This document shows, piece by piece, positions 25,034 through 33,404 of a stretch of DNA of 64,000 bases (position 1 is its first letter; every line of letters begins with the position of its first letter). Both the position numbers and the translations under genes were made by a program. The DNA lies in assembly GCF_018598555.1 (NCBI RefSeq), contig NZ_JAHEWN010000010.1, positions 62,001 to 126,000 of the forward strand, written 5' to 3'. This DNA is from Curtobacterium aurantiacum (GTDB lineage Bacteria > Actinomycetota > Actinomycetes > Actinomycetales > Microbacteriaceae). The notes beneath the pieces are model-generated. The model saw only the letters and a list, made by a program, of their open reading frames with translations. It searched no databases and was not told the DNA's origin.

Positions 25034-28000
25034 CCGACACGTTCGAGATCCCGGCGCTCTTCGACACGGTCGCGCAGTGGCGCGCCGAGTCGATGCAGGT
25101 CGTCAACTGGGGTGGTTTCCACGGCCACCGGCAGGTCGAGCTCTCCGGCACGGCGACGCTCATCTCGGGCGCCTCGGGCACGGGCAAGTCCACGCTGATG
25201 GACGCCTACCTGGCCGTGATGATGCCGTCCGACGTGCCGTTCAACGGCGCCTCGAACGACGCCACCACCGGCCGCGCCCGCAGTGCCGACCAGCGCAACC
25301 TGCTGACGTACCTGCGCGGCAAGGTCGACACCCGGCGCGACCCCGAGACCGGCAGCCTGCGCGACGTGAACCTGCGCGGCGACGACCAGACCACGTGGGG
25401 TGCGGCGGCGGTCACGTTCCGGAACGACGACGAGCGGCGCTTCACGGTGCTGCGCGCGTACATCGTGCCGAAGCGAGCCCGCGGTGTCGGCGACATCCAG
25501 ATGACCATGGCGACGGTCGACGACACCTTCGACCTGCGCCGGCTCGAGGAGTTCGTGCCGTCGCGGTTCCACCACCTCGAGCTGACCGGCCGCGTGCCGG
25601 GGCTCGTGATCCGCGACACGTACCAGGAGCTCGCGTACACGCTGCAGACGCGGCTCGGGATCGGTGACTCCGGCGGCGGCAACCGCGCGATGCGCCTGCT
25701 CGCCCGGATCCAGGCCGGCCAGCACCTGCCCACCGTCGACGCGCTGTACAAGTCGCTCGTGCTCGAGACCCCGGGCACGTACGAGGCGGCCGACCGGGCG
25801 CTCGCGCACTTCTCCGCCCTCGACGAGGCGTACGAGGCGATGGACACCGAGGAGCGCAAGGTCCGCATCCTCTCCCCCATCACCGACCTGCACACCGAGA
25901 TCGCGCGCGCCACCGAGGCCGCAGCGGCCCTGGACGGCATCGCGACCGGCGCCGAGGTCTCCCCGTTCGCGCACTGGACGGCCTCGCGGAAGCGTGACCT
26001 GCTCGACGCCGAGGTGTCCCGCAACGCCCGGGAGCGCACGGCATCGCGCGCCGAGGTCGCCGCGGCCGAGGCCCGGCACGCCGCCGTCGAGATCGAGCTG
26101 CGGGACGCCGAGGCCCGGCTCCGCGACCAGGGCGGCAACGCGCTCGCCCAGCTCGAGGACCGCATCGAGCGGCTGACCCGCGAGCGCGACGGGGTCGTCC
26201 GCACCCGCGCCACGTTCGACGAGCGCACCGCGGTGCTCGGGACGTCCGTCACGACCGAGGCCGACTTCACCGCGGCGCAGCGCAGCTCGCACGAGTTCCT
26301 CGGGTCGTACGCCGACGCGCGCACCGCCCTCGACGAGCGCCGCGACGCGCTGACCCGCGAGGAGTACCCGCTCCTCGACCGTGAGCGGACCCTGCGCCAG
26401 GAACGCCAGTCGCTCGAGCACCGGCAGGGCGCCATGCCGCTGCCGATGCACGAAGCCCGCCTCGCGATGGCCCGCGCCGCCGGCATCGACCCGGCCGAAG
26501 TGCCCTTCGTGGCCGAGCTCCTCGACGTGCTGCCCGGTGAGGAGCGCTGGCGCACGGCCATCGAGTCGGTCCTGGCACCCGTCGCCCGCACGCTGCTCGT
26601 CGACCAGGACCGCCTGGCCGACTTCAGCGAGGCGATCGACGCACTCCGCCTGCCGGTCCGCGTGCAGTTCGAGGGTGTGCCGACCGGCCCGCACCTGGAC
26701 CTCGACGGCGACCCGGCGATGGTGTCCGGCAAGCTCGCGATCAAGCCGTCGCCCTTCAGCACCTGGGTGCGCGAGCGGATCGAGTCCGACCGCACCGACG
26801 CACGCTGTGTCGCCTCGGCATCGGACCTCGGCGGTGGTGGCCGCCGGGTCACCGAGTCCGGGCAGCTGCGCGACGGTCGTCGTGGCGCGCACGGCGACCG
26901 CCGCCAGTCGAACGTCATCGGCTTCACGAACGAGGCCCGCGTCGCCGCGGTCGAGCAGGAGCTCGCCTCGATCGCGCAGGACCTCGCCACGCTCGAGGCC
27001 CGCCGCACCGACGTCGCGCAGGACCTCACCGCGCTCGACGTCCTCCGCGCCGCGCACCAGCACGTGGTCGACGTCACGTGGGCCGCGATCGACGTCGACG
27101 GGCTGGGGACGTCCCTCGCCCGGCTCGACGAGGAACGGCAGGCACTGCTCGCCGCCGATGACGGGCTCCGGACGCTCCGGGCCTCGGTCGCCCGGCTGCG
27201 GAAGTCCCTCGACGAGGCCGCCGACCGCCGGTCCGCCGCACGGCTCTCCGTCCAGCGGCTCGAGGAACGCCACGCGGTGCTCGTCGACGGCCAGGACGCC
27301 GCCGCCGAGATCCTGGAGCGCTTCGAGTCCTCGCCCGGTTCGCTGCCGGACGACCAGCAGGCCCGCCTGCTCGAGGAGACCTTCGAGGAGATCGGTGCCC
27401 CGGACGGCGTCGACGGGTTCGACGATGCCACCCGACGGCTCAAGCGCCGGCTCGAAGAACGCCTCTCGCAGGCGCTCGACGGTGCGGCCGCAGCCTCGAC
27501 CTCGTTGACGCTGACGTTCCAGCGGTACCAGGACGCCTGGCCCGACCCGAACCTCGGCACCGGGGTCGCGTCGTACCCGGACTACTTTCGCGTCCTCGAC
27601 CAGATCGTGGCGACCGGCCTGCACGCGCGCCGCACCGAGTGGCGTCGACGGCTGTCCCAGTGGAGCGGCGAGGACCTCGTGCCGCTCGCGGGGGCCTTCG
27701 ACCGTGCCGTCGTCGAGATCGAGGAGCGCCTCGAACCGGTCAACGAGATCCTGCGGGAGCTGCCCTTCGGCGCGAACCGGGACCGCCTGAAGATCCAGAT
27801 CCGCCGGGTCACCCGCGAGGACGTCACCGCGTTCCGCCGCGAACTCCGCGCCCTGTCCGCCTCGGTCGACACCGAGCTGACCGACGACGTGCTCGAGACC
27901 CGGTTCCGTCGACTCCGACGGTTCATGGCGGTCATCCGGCCCGACCCTTCCGTTCCGCGTGGCGGCCGCACCACCCAGCGGGACGCGGTGCTCGACGTCC

Positions 28001-28401
28001 GCCGGCACATGGAGATCACGGCCGTCCGGTACGACACGTCCGGCAACGACCTCGGCGTGTACTCGTCGCTCGGCGACAAGTCCGGCGGTGAGACGCAGGA
28101 ACTCGTGGCGTTCATCGTCGGCGCCGCACTGCGCTACCAGCTCGGAGACGAGACCCGTCCGCGGCCCCGGTTCGCGCCGGTGTTCCTCGACGAGGCGTTC
28201 ATCAAGGCGGACTCGGAGTTCGCCGGCCGTGCCGTGACCGCGTGGCTCCGGCTCGGGTTCCAGCTCGTCGTGAGTGCGCCGCTCGACAAGGTCACGGCGC
28301 TCGAACCCTCGATGGAGCGGCTGCTCTCGATGCGCAAGCACCCCGAGACCGGGCACTCGTCGATCACCGAGATCGCCCGGGTCGAGCCGGGGGCCGTCTG
28401 A
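25030..28401 (+). CDS. jetC: Wadjet JetC-like SMC ATPase
   Basis: A 1,123-aa MukB/SMC-like ATPase that would extrude DNA loops. Walker A is GASGTGKST (residues 47-55), the ABC signature is KSGGE (Ser1018-Glu1021) and Walker B is FLDEAF (Asp1054, Glu1055). The centre is made of two long coiled-coil blocks around a hinge-like region near residues 470-620 (VPFVAELLDVLPGEERWRTA and following). All catalytic residues look intact. No jetD (DUF3322/DUF2220 topoisomerase-like nuclease) follows; 381 bases of repeats come next. Confidence 0.88.
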   Translation: MTDTFEIPALFDTVAQWRAESMQVVNWGGFHGHRQVELSGTATLISGASGTGKSTLMDAYLAVMMPSDVPFNGASNDATTGRARSADQRNLLTYLRGKVDTRRDPETGSLRDVNLRGDDQTTWGAAAVTFRNDDERRFTVLRAYIVPKRARGVGDIQMTMATVDDTFDLRRLEEFVPSRFHHLELTGRVPGLVIRDTYQELAYTLQTRLGIGDSGGGNRAMRLLARIQAGQHLPTVDALYKSLVLETPGTYEAADRALAHFSALDEAYEAMDTEERKVRILSPITDLHTEIARATEAAAALDGIATGAEVSPFAHWTASRKRDLLDAEVSRNARERTASRAEVAAAEARHAAVEIELRDAEARLRDQGGNALAQLEDRIERLTRERDGVVRTRATFDERTAVLGTSVTTEADFTAAQRSSHEFLGSYADARTALDERRDALTREEYPLLDRERTLRQERQSLEHRQGAMPLPMHEARLAMARAAGIDPAEVPFVAELLDVLPGEERWRTAIESVLAPVARTLLVDQDRLADFSEAIDALRLPVRVQFEGVPTGPHLDLDGDPAMVSGKLAIKPSPFSTWVRERIESDRTDARCVASASDLGGGGRRVTESGQLRDGRRGAHGDRRQSNVIGFTNEARVAAVEQELASIAQDLATLEARRTDVAQDLTALDVLRAAHQHVVDVTWAAIDVDGLGTSLARLDEERQALLAADDGLRTLRASVARLRKSLDEAADRRSAARLSVQRLEERHAVLVDGQDAAAEILERFESSPGSLPDDQQARLLEETFEEIGAPDGVDGFDDATRRLKRRLEERLSQALDGAAAASTSLTLTFQRYQDAWPDPNLGTGVASYPDYFRVLDQIVATGLHARRTEWRRRLSQWSGEDLVPLAGAFDRAVVEIEERLEPVNEILRELPFGANRDRLKIQIRRVTREDVTAFRRELRALSASVDTELTDDVLETRFRRLRRFMAVIRPDPSVPRGGRTTQRDAVLDVRRHMEITAVRYDTSGNDLGVYSSLGDKSGGETQELVAFIVGAALRYQLGDETRPRPRFAPVFLDEAFIKADSEFAGRAVTAWLRLGFQLVVSAPLDKVTALEPSMERLLSMRKHPETGHSSITEIARVEPGAV

Positions 28402-28424
28402 CGCGGGCGGGGTGGCGGTCACGA

Positions 28425-28540
28425 GGTGGTCGCAACACCCCGCTCAGGTTCGCCGAGGGGTCACGCACCGTCGGATGGCGGCCGCGCCGCCGACAGTTCG
28501 GGACCACTCGACGCGCTGGCAGCGGGGTGTCCTGACCACC
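28425..28540. repeat. Imperfect palindromic repeat, copy 1 (116 bp)
   Basis: The ends are inverted repeats, GGTGGTC-GCA-ACACCCCGCT against GGTGGTC-AGG-ACACCCCGCT (17 of 20 match), and the interior holds further hairpins (GCGGC/GCCGC). A second copy lies at 28623-28735. No open frame is conserved between the two. It fills the gap after jetC. Confidence 0.75.
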
Positions 28541-28571
28541 CGGCCCGCGCTCTGGACGCGACCGACAGCGG

Positions 28572-28583
28572 CCTGGAGGCGCG
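28572..28583 (+). repeat. Interspersed 12-mer CCTGGAGGCGCG, copy 2
   Basis: Exact copy in non-coding DNA between the two long palindromic repeats. Confidence 0.7.
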
Positions 28584-28622
28584 GTGCGGGCCCGCCACGG
28601 GCCTCCCGGCCGCCCTTCCTCC

Positions 28623-28735
28623 GGTCGCAACACCCCGCTCAGGTTCGCCGAGCGGTCACGAACCGTCGGATGGCGGCGCCGCCGCCGACAGTTCGGGACC
28701 ACTCGACGCGCTGCAGGTGGGGTGTCCCGACCACC
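28623..28735. repeat. Imperfect palindromic repeat, copy 2 (113 bp)
   Basis: About 90 percent identical by eye to copy 1 in the same orientation (shared CAACACCCCGCTCAGGTTCG and CCGACAGTTCGGGACCACTC). Differences include changes that keep the GGTTCG/CGAACC inner stem, which suggests the fold matters. Confidence 0.75.
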
Positions 28736-28782
28736 CGGCGGCCTGGCCGTCAGCGTGTCGGCAGGTGCCGCACAGACGTTCC

Positions 28783-29097
28783 ATGACCACGCGCCGCTAC
28801 GGTGAGGGCGTGTTCGGACGCCGCCGCTCCCCCAGCCCCCGCCCCGACGACGCCCCCGGTCTCGGCATCGGCGCCCTCGTGCAGGTCGTCGACACCGATC
28901 GGGGTGGCGAGCAGTGGGCCGACGAGCCGATCGGGGTGATCGTGGCTCCCGGCGGGAGTCAGATCGGCGGGACACAGCGCACGTGGACCGTCGCGTTCGA
29001 GGAGCCCGTGTACACGAAGGACGGCCGCGGCCCCTTCGAGCGCGCGACCGTCCTGAGTCGTCAGCTGGTGCCGGTCACGACCGACAGCGGCGAGTAG
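28783..29097 (+). CDS. Hypothetical protein, 104 aa
   Basis: A small soluble protein with a basic N-terminus (FGRRRSPSPRP) and a beta-rich body (GALVQVVDTDRGGEQW and TWTVAFEEPVYTKDGRGPF). An alternative GTG start at 28810 would shorten it by 9 residues. No family recognised. It follows the repeat region after jetC but is not obviously part of that operon. Confidence 0.6.
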   Translation: MTTRRYGEGVFGRRRSPSPRPDDAPGLGIGALVQVVDTDRGGEQWADEPIGVIVAPGGSQIGGTQRTWTVAFEEPVYTKDGRGPFERATVLSRQLVPVTTDSGE

Positions 29098-29111
29098 TCC
29101 GGGTCAGGGAC

Positions 29112-29219
29112 TCAGTACTCTTCGGAGCCGCTCTTCATCATGGCGGCCACGGCCATGCAGCACCCCACGCCACCGAGGACGCCGACGCCGATGATGATGC
29201 CTGCGATGAGTTCGAGCAT
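29112..29219 (-). CDS. 35-aa membrane peptide
   Basis: Begins MLELIAGIIIGVGVLGG and ends KSGSEEY: one transmembrane helix with a Cys-Cys pair and a short acidic tail. AAGGAG lies 9 bases before the ATG. It is 46 bases upstream of no other minus-strand start, so it is probably a monocistronic gene. Function unknown. Confidence 0.55.
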   Translation of the reverse strand: MLELIAGIIIGVGVLGGVGCCMAVAAMMKSGSEEY

Positions 29220-29264
29220 GGGTGGTGACTCCTTGGTTGCGTCGGCCGTGTGGCTCCGCTCAGG

Positions 29265-30731
29265 TTACCGGATGCCGCGCATGAGCCGCAGCACCGGCTT
29301 GGCCAGGAACAGCAGGACCACGCCCACCGCGACGGCGACCAGGCCGAGGATCGTGAAGTACGGGGCCTCGTCCGCCGGGTCGTAGTAGCGGGACAGCACC
29401 CCGGTGACGGCGGTGCCGAGCGACACCGACAGGAAGAACAGCGCGACCATCTGCGTCTGGAACTTCGGCGGTGCGAGCTTCGTGGCGACGGACTGCCCGA
29501 CCGGCGAGAGCAGCAGCTCGGCGAGCGTGAACACCAGCAGAATGGCGACGAGGGCGAGCAGCGGTGTGCCGTTCTCGCCCGAGCCGGTGAACGGCAGGAA
29601 GAGCAGGAACGCGAGCCCCATGATCCCGGTGCCGAGGGCGAACTTCGTCGGGGTGGACGGCTGGCGGTCGCCGAGCTTGGTCCACAGCGCCGCGAAGACG
29701 CCGGACAGCACGATGATGAAGACCGGGTTGATCGACTGCACCCACGACACCGGCATCTCCCAGCCGAACAGCGAGCGGTCGAGGCGTTCGTCGGAGTAGA
29801 CGGTCACGACGGTGAACTGCTGCTGGTACAACGACCAGAACACGGCGCTGCCGATGAACAGCGGGATGAACGCGAACACCCGCGACCGTTCGTCACGGGT
29901 GAGGCCGCTCGACAGGATGACGACGAAGTACCCGATGGTGGCCAGCACGACGACCGCGACCACGACGGTGGGCAGGTTGCCCACGTTGAGCAGACCGGTC
30001 AGCACGGCGACGACGATGACGACCAGTGCGACGACGACGCCGGCGCCGATGAGCGGCAGGCGGCGGCGGTCGACGGGGTTGGCGACGTGGCGGACCACCT
30101 CGGGCAGCTTCTTCCGACGGATCGCGTACTGCACGAGGCCGGCGGCCATGCCCACGGCGGCCAGGCCGAAGCCCCAGTGGAAGCCGAGCGAGCTCTGCAG
30201 CAGCCCGGTGAGCAGCGGCCCGAAGAACGCCCCGAGGTTCACGCCGAGGTAGTAGAGCGAGAAGCCGGCGTCGCGGCGCGGGTCCTCGCGGCTGTAGAGG
30301 CCGCCGACGATCGTGGTGGCGGTGGCCTTGAGCCCACCGGAGCCGAGCGCGATGAGCACGAGGCCGACCCCGACGCCGGCCACACCGGGGATGAGCGCGA
30401 GGGCGATGTGCCCGAGCATCACGACGATCGCGCTGCCGAACAGGGTCCGGTCCGCACCGATCAGCCGATCGGCGATCCACGCCCCGATGATCGTGAACAG
30501 GTACACCGCACCGCCGTAGGCGCCCATGATGCCGGCCGCGATGCCCTTGTCGATCCCCAGGCCGCCCTGCGAGAGGGTGTAGTACATGTAGATGAGGACG
30601 ATGCCCTGCATCCCGTAGAACGAGAACCGCTCCCAGAGCTCCACCGCGAACGGGGTCGAGAGCTCGAACGGTTGCCCGAAGAAGGTGCGTCCGGGACGGG
30701 CTTCGCGGTCCGCGGGGGTGGTACGTGACAT
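29265..30731 (-). CDS. POT/PTR2-family proton-coupled peptide transporter
   Basis: A 488-aa, 14-helix di/tripeptide-proton symporter. The proton-coupling motif ExxERF is E31-L-W-E34-R35-F36, followed by FYGMQGIVLIYMYY. The second family motif reads FSLYYLGVNLGAFFGPLL. ATG at 30731. The gene stands alone and is divergent from the acyl-CoA dehydrogenase. It complements the ABC peptide importer at the start of the window as a second peptide uptake route. Confidence 0.92.
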   Translation of the reverse strand: MSRTTPADREARPGRTFFGQPFELSTPFAVELWERFSFYGMQGIVLIYMYYTLSQGGLGIDKGIAAGIMGAYGGAVYLFTIIGAWIADRLIGADRTLFGSAIVVMLGHIALALIPGVAGVGVGLVLIALGSGGLKATATTIVGGLYSREDPRRDAGFSLYYLGVNLGAFFGPLLTGLLQSSLGFHWGFGLAAVGMAAGLVQYAIRRKKLPEVVRHVANPVDRRRLPLIGAGVVVALVVIVVAVLTGLLNVGNLPTVVVAVVVLATIGYFVVILSSGLTRDERSRVFAFIPLFIGSAVFWSLYQQQFTVVTVYSDERLDRSLFGWEMPVSWVQSINPVFIIVLSGVFAALWTKLGDRQPSTPTKFALGTGIMGLAFLLFLPFTGSGENGTPLLALVAILLVFTLAELLLSPVGQSVATKLAPPKFQTQMVALFFLSVSLGTAVTGVLSRYYDPADEAPYFTILGLVAVAVGVVLLFLAKPVLRLMRGIR

Positions 30732-30929
30732 GGCGGCAAGTCTGCCCCGGGCCGGGTGGACGCGCCCAATCGTCGAAGGTCGCTCATCTCTTTGGAGGGT
30801 TTCCACGACCTCGTGACGGTACCGGCGACACGAGGTTGTGCGGCCCGCACGGCGTTCCCGCCACTGTCGGCACCGGTGTCTAGCGTGGACGGTGCAACAC
30901 GGACACCGCAGTTCAGGAGGACTCCGCCC

Positions 30930-33056
30930 ATGGTCGACACCGCACCCGCCCAGCGCACCACCCCCGCCGGCGGCACCAGGCCCGCCCCGGACGTCGACGC
31001 GCCGAACGCCGACGCCACCGGCGACCCGGCAGCGGGCACACCGACCGCCGGCACGGACACCGACGTCCGGATCGACGTCGAGCTGGTGCAGGAGCTCCTG
31101 CTCGGACGCTGGGCCGAGGACCGCCGGATCTCCCGCCGGCTCGCACTGGACCCCGCGATGCAGAAGATCGAGGGCCAGCCGATCCCCGAGCACCGGGCAC
31201 GGGTGCTCGAGCAGCTCCGGGTCCTCGTCGACGCCGGGGCCATCCAGCGCCCCTACCCCACGGAGTTCGGCGGCCAGGACAACCACGGCGGCAACCTCGC
31301 GGCGTTCGAGGAACTCGTCACCGCCGACCCGTCGATGCAGATCAAGGCCGGCGTGCAGTGGGGCCTGTTCGGGTCCGCCGTGCACCACCTGGGCACCGAG
31401 GCCAACCACCGCGAGTTCCTGCCGGGCATCGTCTCGTTCGAGGTCCCCGGCTGCTTCGCGATGACCGAGACCGGCCACGGCTCGGACGTGCAGAGCATCG
31501 CCACGACGGCCACGTACGACCCCGCGACCGAGGAGTTCGAGATCCACACACCCTTCCGCGGTGCGTGGAAGGACTACATCGGCAACGCTGCCCTGCACGG
31601 ACACGCCGCCGTCGTGTTCGCGAAGCTCGTGACCGCCGGCGTCGACCACGGCGTGCACGCCTTCTACGTGCCACTGCGGAACGCCGAGGGGGCCTTCCTG
31701 CCCGGCGTCAGCGGCGAGGACGACGGGCCGAAGGGCGGCCTGAACGGCATCGACAACGGCCGGCTCGCGTTCGACCACGTCCGAGTCCCCCGCACCAACC
31801 TGCTGAACCGGTACGGCGACGTCGCCGCGGACGGCACGTACTCGTCGCCGATCGCCTCGCCCGGTCGCCGGTTCTTCACGATGCTCGGCACCCTGGTGCA
31901 GGGCCGGGTGTCGCTCGACGGCGCCGCGGTCGTCGCCCAGAAGATCGCGCTGCAGATCGCGCTGACCTACGCGATGCAGCGCCGCCAGTTCCCCACCGGC
32001 GACGGCACCGAGGGTGTGCTGCTCGACTACGGCCGGCACCAGCGCCGTCTCATCCCGCGCCTGGCGACGGTGTTCGCCCAGTCGTTCGCGCACGAGAAGC
32101 TCCTGCGCACCTTCGACGACGTCTTCAGCGGGCGCGAGGACACCCCGGAGCGCCGGGAGGACCTGGAGACCCAGGCCGCTGCCTTCAAGTCGATGTCGAC
32201 CTGGTCGGCGCTCGACACCCTGCAGGAGGCCCGTGAGGCCTGCGGCGGTGCCGGGTTCCTCGCCGAGAACCGTCTGACCGGGCTCCGTGCCGACCTCGAT
32301 GTCTACGTGACGTTCGAGGGCGACAACACCGTGCTGCTGCAGCTCGTCGGCAAGCGCCTGCTCACCGAGTTCCGCGCGAAGGCCCCGAAGGATGCTGCCG
32401 CCACCGCGAAGTTCGTCGCGGCCGTCGCGGCGTCGAAGCTCGCCGACGCGTCCGGCATCCGTCGCCTCGGCCAGACCGTGGCCGACCGGGGCTCCCTGGC
32501 CGCCAGCGTCGCCGACCTGCAGGACCCCCGGACGCAGCGTGACCTGCTCGCCGGTCGGGTGGACACCATGGTCGCCGAGATCGGCATGCGCCTGGCATCG
32601 GCCGGCAAGGACCGCGCCCGCGCCGCCCGCCTGCTGAACCGCTCGCAGCACGAGCTCATCGAGGCGTCGAAGGCGCACGCCGAACTCATGCAGTGGGACG
32701 CCTTCACCGAGGCGCTCGACGAGGTCACCGAGGGCGACACCCGCCGCGTGCTCGTCTGGCTGCGCGACCTGTTCGCACTCGGCCTGCTCGAGCAGCACCT
32801 GGACTGGTACCTGCTGCACGGCCGGCTGTCGGCGCAGCGTGCCCGCGCCGTGTCGGCGTACATCGACCGGCTCGTCGCCCGCGTCCGGCCGATCGTCCCG
32901 CAGCTGATCGAGACCTTCGGGTACGAACCCGGTCACGTCCGGGCGCCGATCGCGCTCGGTGCCGAGCAGGCCCGACAGGACGAGGCACGCGCCTGGTTCG
33001 CCGCCGAGGCCGCTGCCGGCCGCCTGCCCGAGCAGGAGAAGAAACCCCGTCCCTGA
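30930..33056 (+). CDS. Acyl-CoA dehydrogenase/oxidase, ACOX-like
   Basis: A 708-aa flavoprotein for the first step of fatty-acid beta-oxidation. The length and the C-terminal domain match acyl-CoA oxidases more than 380-aa dehydrogenases. Key stretches are CFAMTETGHGSDVQSIATTA (FAD and substrate site), CGGAGFLAENRLTGLRADLD and VYVTFEGDNTVLLQL with the catalytic-base Glu463. The first 45 residues are Ala/Pro/Thr-rich and probably disordered. CAGGAGG (30914-30920) sets the ATG. The stop lies in the loop of a hairpin. Oxidase or dehydrogenase cannot be settled from sequence. Confidence 0.9.
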   Translation: MVDTAPAQRTTPAGGTRPAPDVDAPNADATGDPAAGTPTAGTDTDVRIDVELVQELLLGRWAEDRRISRRLALDPAMQKIEGQPIPEHRARVLEQLRVLVDAGAIQRPYPTEFGGQDNHGGNLAAFEELVTADPSMQIKAGVQWGLFGSAVHHLGTEANHREFLPGIVSFEVPGCFAMTETGHGSDVQSIATTATYDPATEEFEIHTPFRGAWKDYIGNAALHGHAAVVFAKLVTAGVDHGVHAFYVPLRNAEGAFLPGVSGEDDGPKGGLNGIDNGRLAFDHVRVPRTNLLNRYGDVAADGTYSSPIASPGRRFFTMLGTLVQGRVSLDGAAVVAQKIALQIALTYAMQRRQFPTGDGTEGVLLDYGRHQRRLIPRLATVFAQSFAHEKLLRTFDDVFSGREDTPERREDLETQAAAFKSMSTWSALDTLQEAREACGGAGFLAENRLTGLRADLDVYVTFEGDNTVLLQLVGKRLLTEFRAKAPKDAAATAKFVAAVAASKLADASGIRRLGQTVADRGSLAASVADLQDPRTQRDLLAGRVDTMVAEIGMRLASAGKDRARAARLLNRSQHELIEASKAHAELMQWDAFTEALDEVTEGDTRRVLVWLRDLFALGLLEQHLDWYLLHGRLSAQRARAVSAYIDRLVARVRPIVPQLIETFGYEPGHVRAPIALGAEQARQDEARAWFAAEAAAGRLPEQEKKPRP

Positions 33057-33065
33057 CGGACGGGG
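33045..33065 (+). terminator. Hairpin over the stop codon of the acyl-CoA dehydrogenase
   Basis: Arms CCCCGTCC/GGACGGGG with the TGA stop in the 5-base loop. It may terminate transcription or protect the 3' end. Confidence 0.5.
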
Positions 33066-33084
33066 AACCACGTTCGCGACGGAC

Positions 33085-33117
33085 GAGCAGCCGCGCCCCC
33101 GACGGGCGTGGCTGCTC
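33085..33117. terminator. Bidirectional hairpin between acyl-CoA dehydrogenase and csrA
   Basis: Arms GAGCAGCCGCGCCC and GGGCGTGGCTGCTC pair with one G-T. It lies between convergent genes and closes the flagellar operon on the minus strand. Confidence 0.65.
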
Positions 33118-33124
33118 CGGGCCG

Positions 33125-33400
33125 CTAGGAGTCGGTCGGCTCGGGCGCCGCCCGGCCAGCGGCAGCCCCGCCCCGCGCACCGAGCGCCGCGCGCAACTGC
33201 GCCTCGGCGTCGTCGCCGGCCGCAGCGGCCTCGGCGTTCGCCTCGGCGACCGCACGCACGACCTCTTCGCGCTGGATCTTCACGCCCCGGGGGGCGTCGA
33301 TGCCGATCCGGACGCCGTCGCCCCGGGAGTCGAGCACCGTGATGACGATGTCGTCGCCGACGAGGATCCGCTCGCCGACCTTCCGCGTGAGTACCAGCAC
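33125..33400 (-). CDS. csrA: Carbon storage regulator CsrA
   Basis: A 91-aa RNA-binding translational regulator; in flagellated Gram-positives CsrA represses flagellin translation and is held by FliW. The core MLVLTRKVGERILVGDDIVITV and the RNA-contacting VRIGIDAPRGVKIQREEV are intact. A 30-residue Ala-rich acidic tail extends it past the usual 60-75 aa. GTG start. It is the last gene of the flbD-to-csrA operon; fliW is not in the window. Confidence 0.95.
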   Translation of the reverse strand: MLVLTRKVGERILVGDDIVITVLDSRGDGVRIGIDAPRGVKIQREEVVRAVAEANAEAAAAGDDAEAQLRAALGARGGAAAGRAAPEPTDS

Positions 33401-33404
33401 CCGT

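Noticed and set aside
28425-28735. The repeat pair as a CRISPR array
   Set aside because: Only two units of about 115 bp with different flanks, no short regular repeats or spacers and no cas genes.
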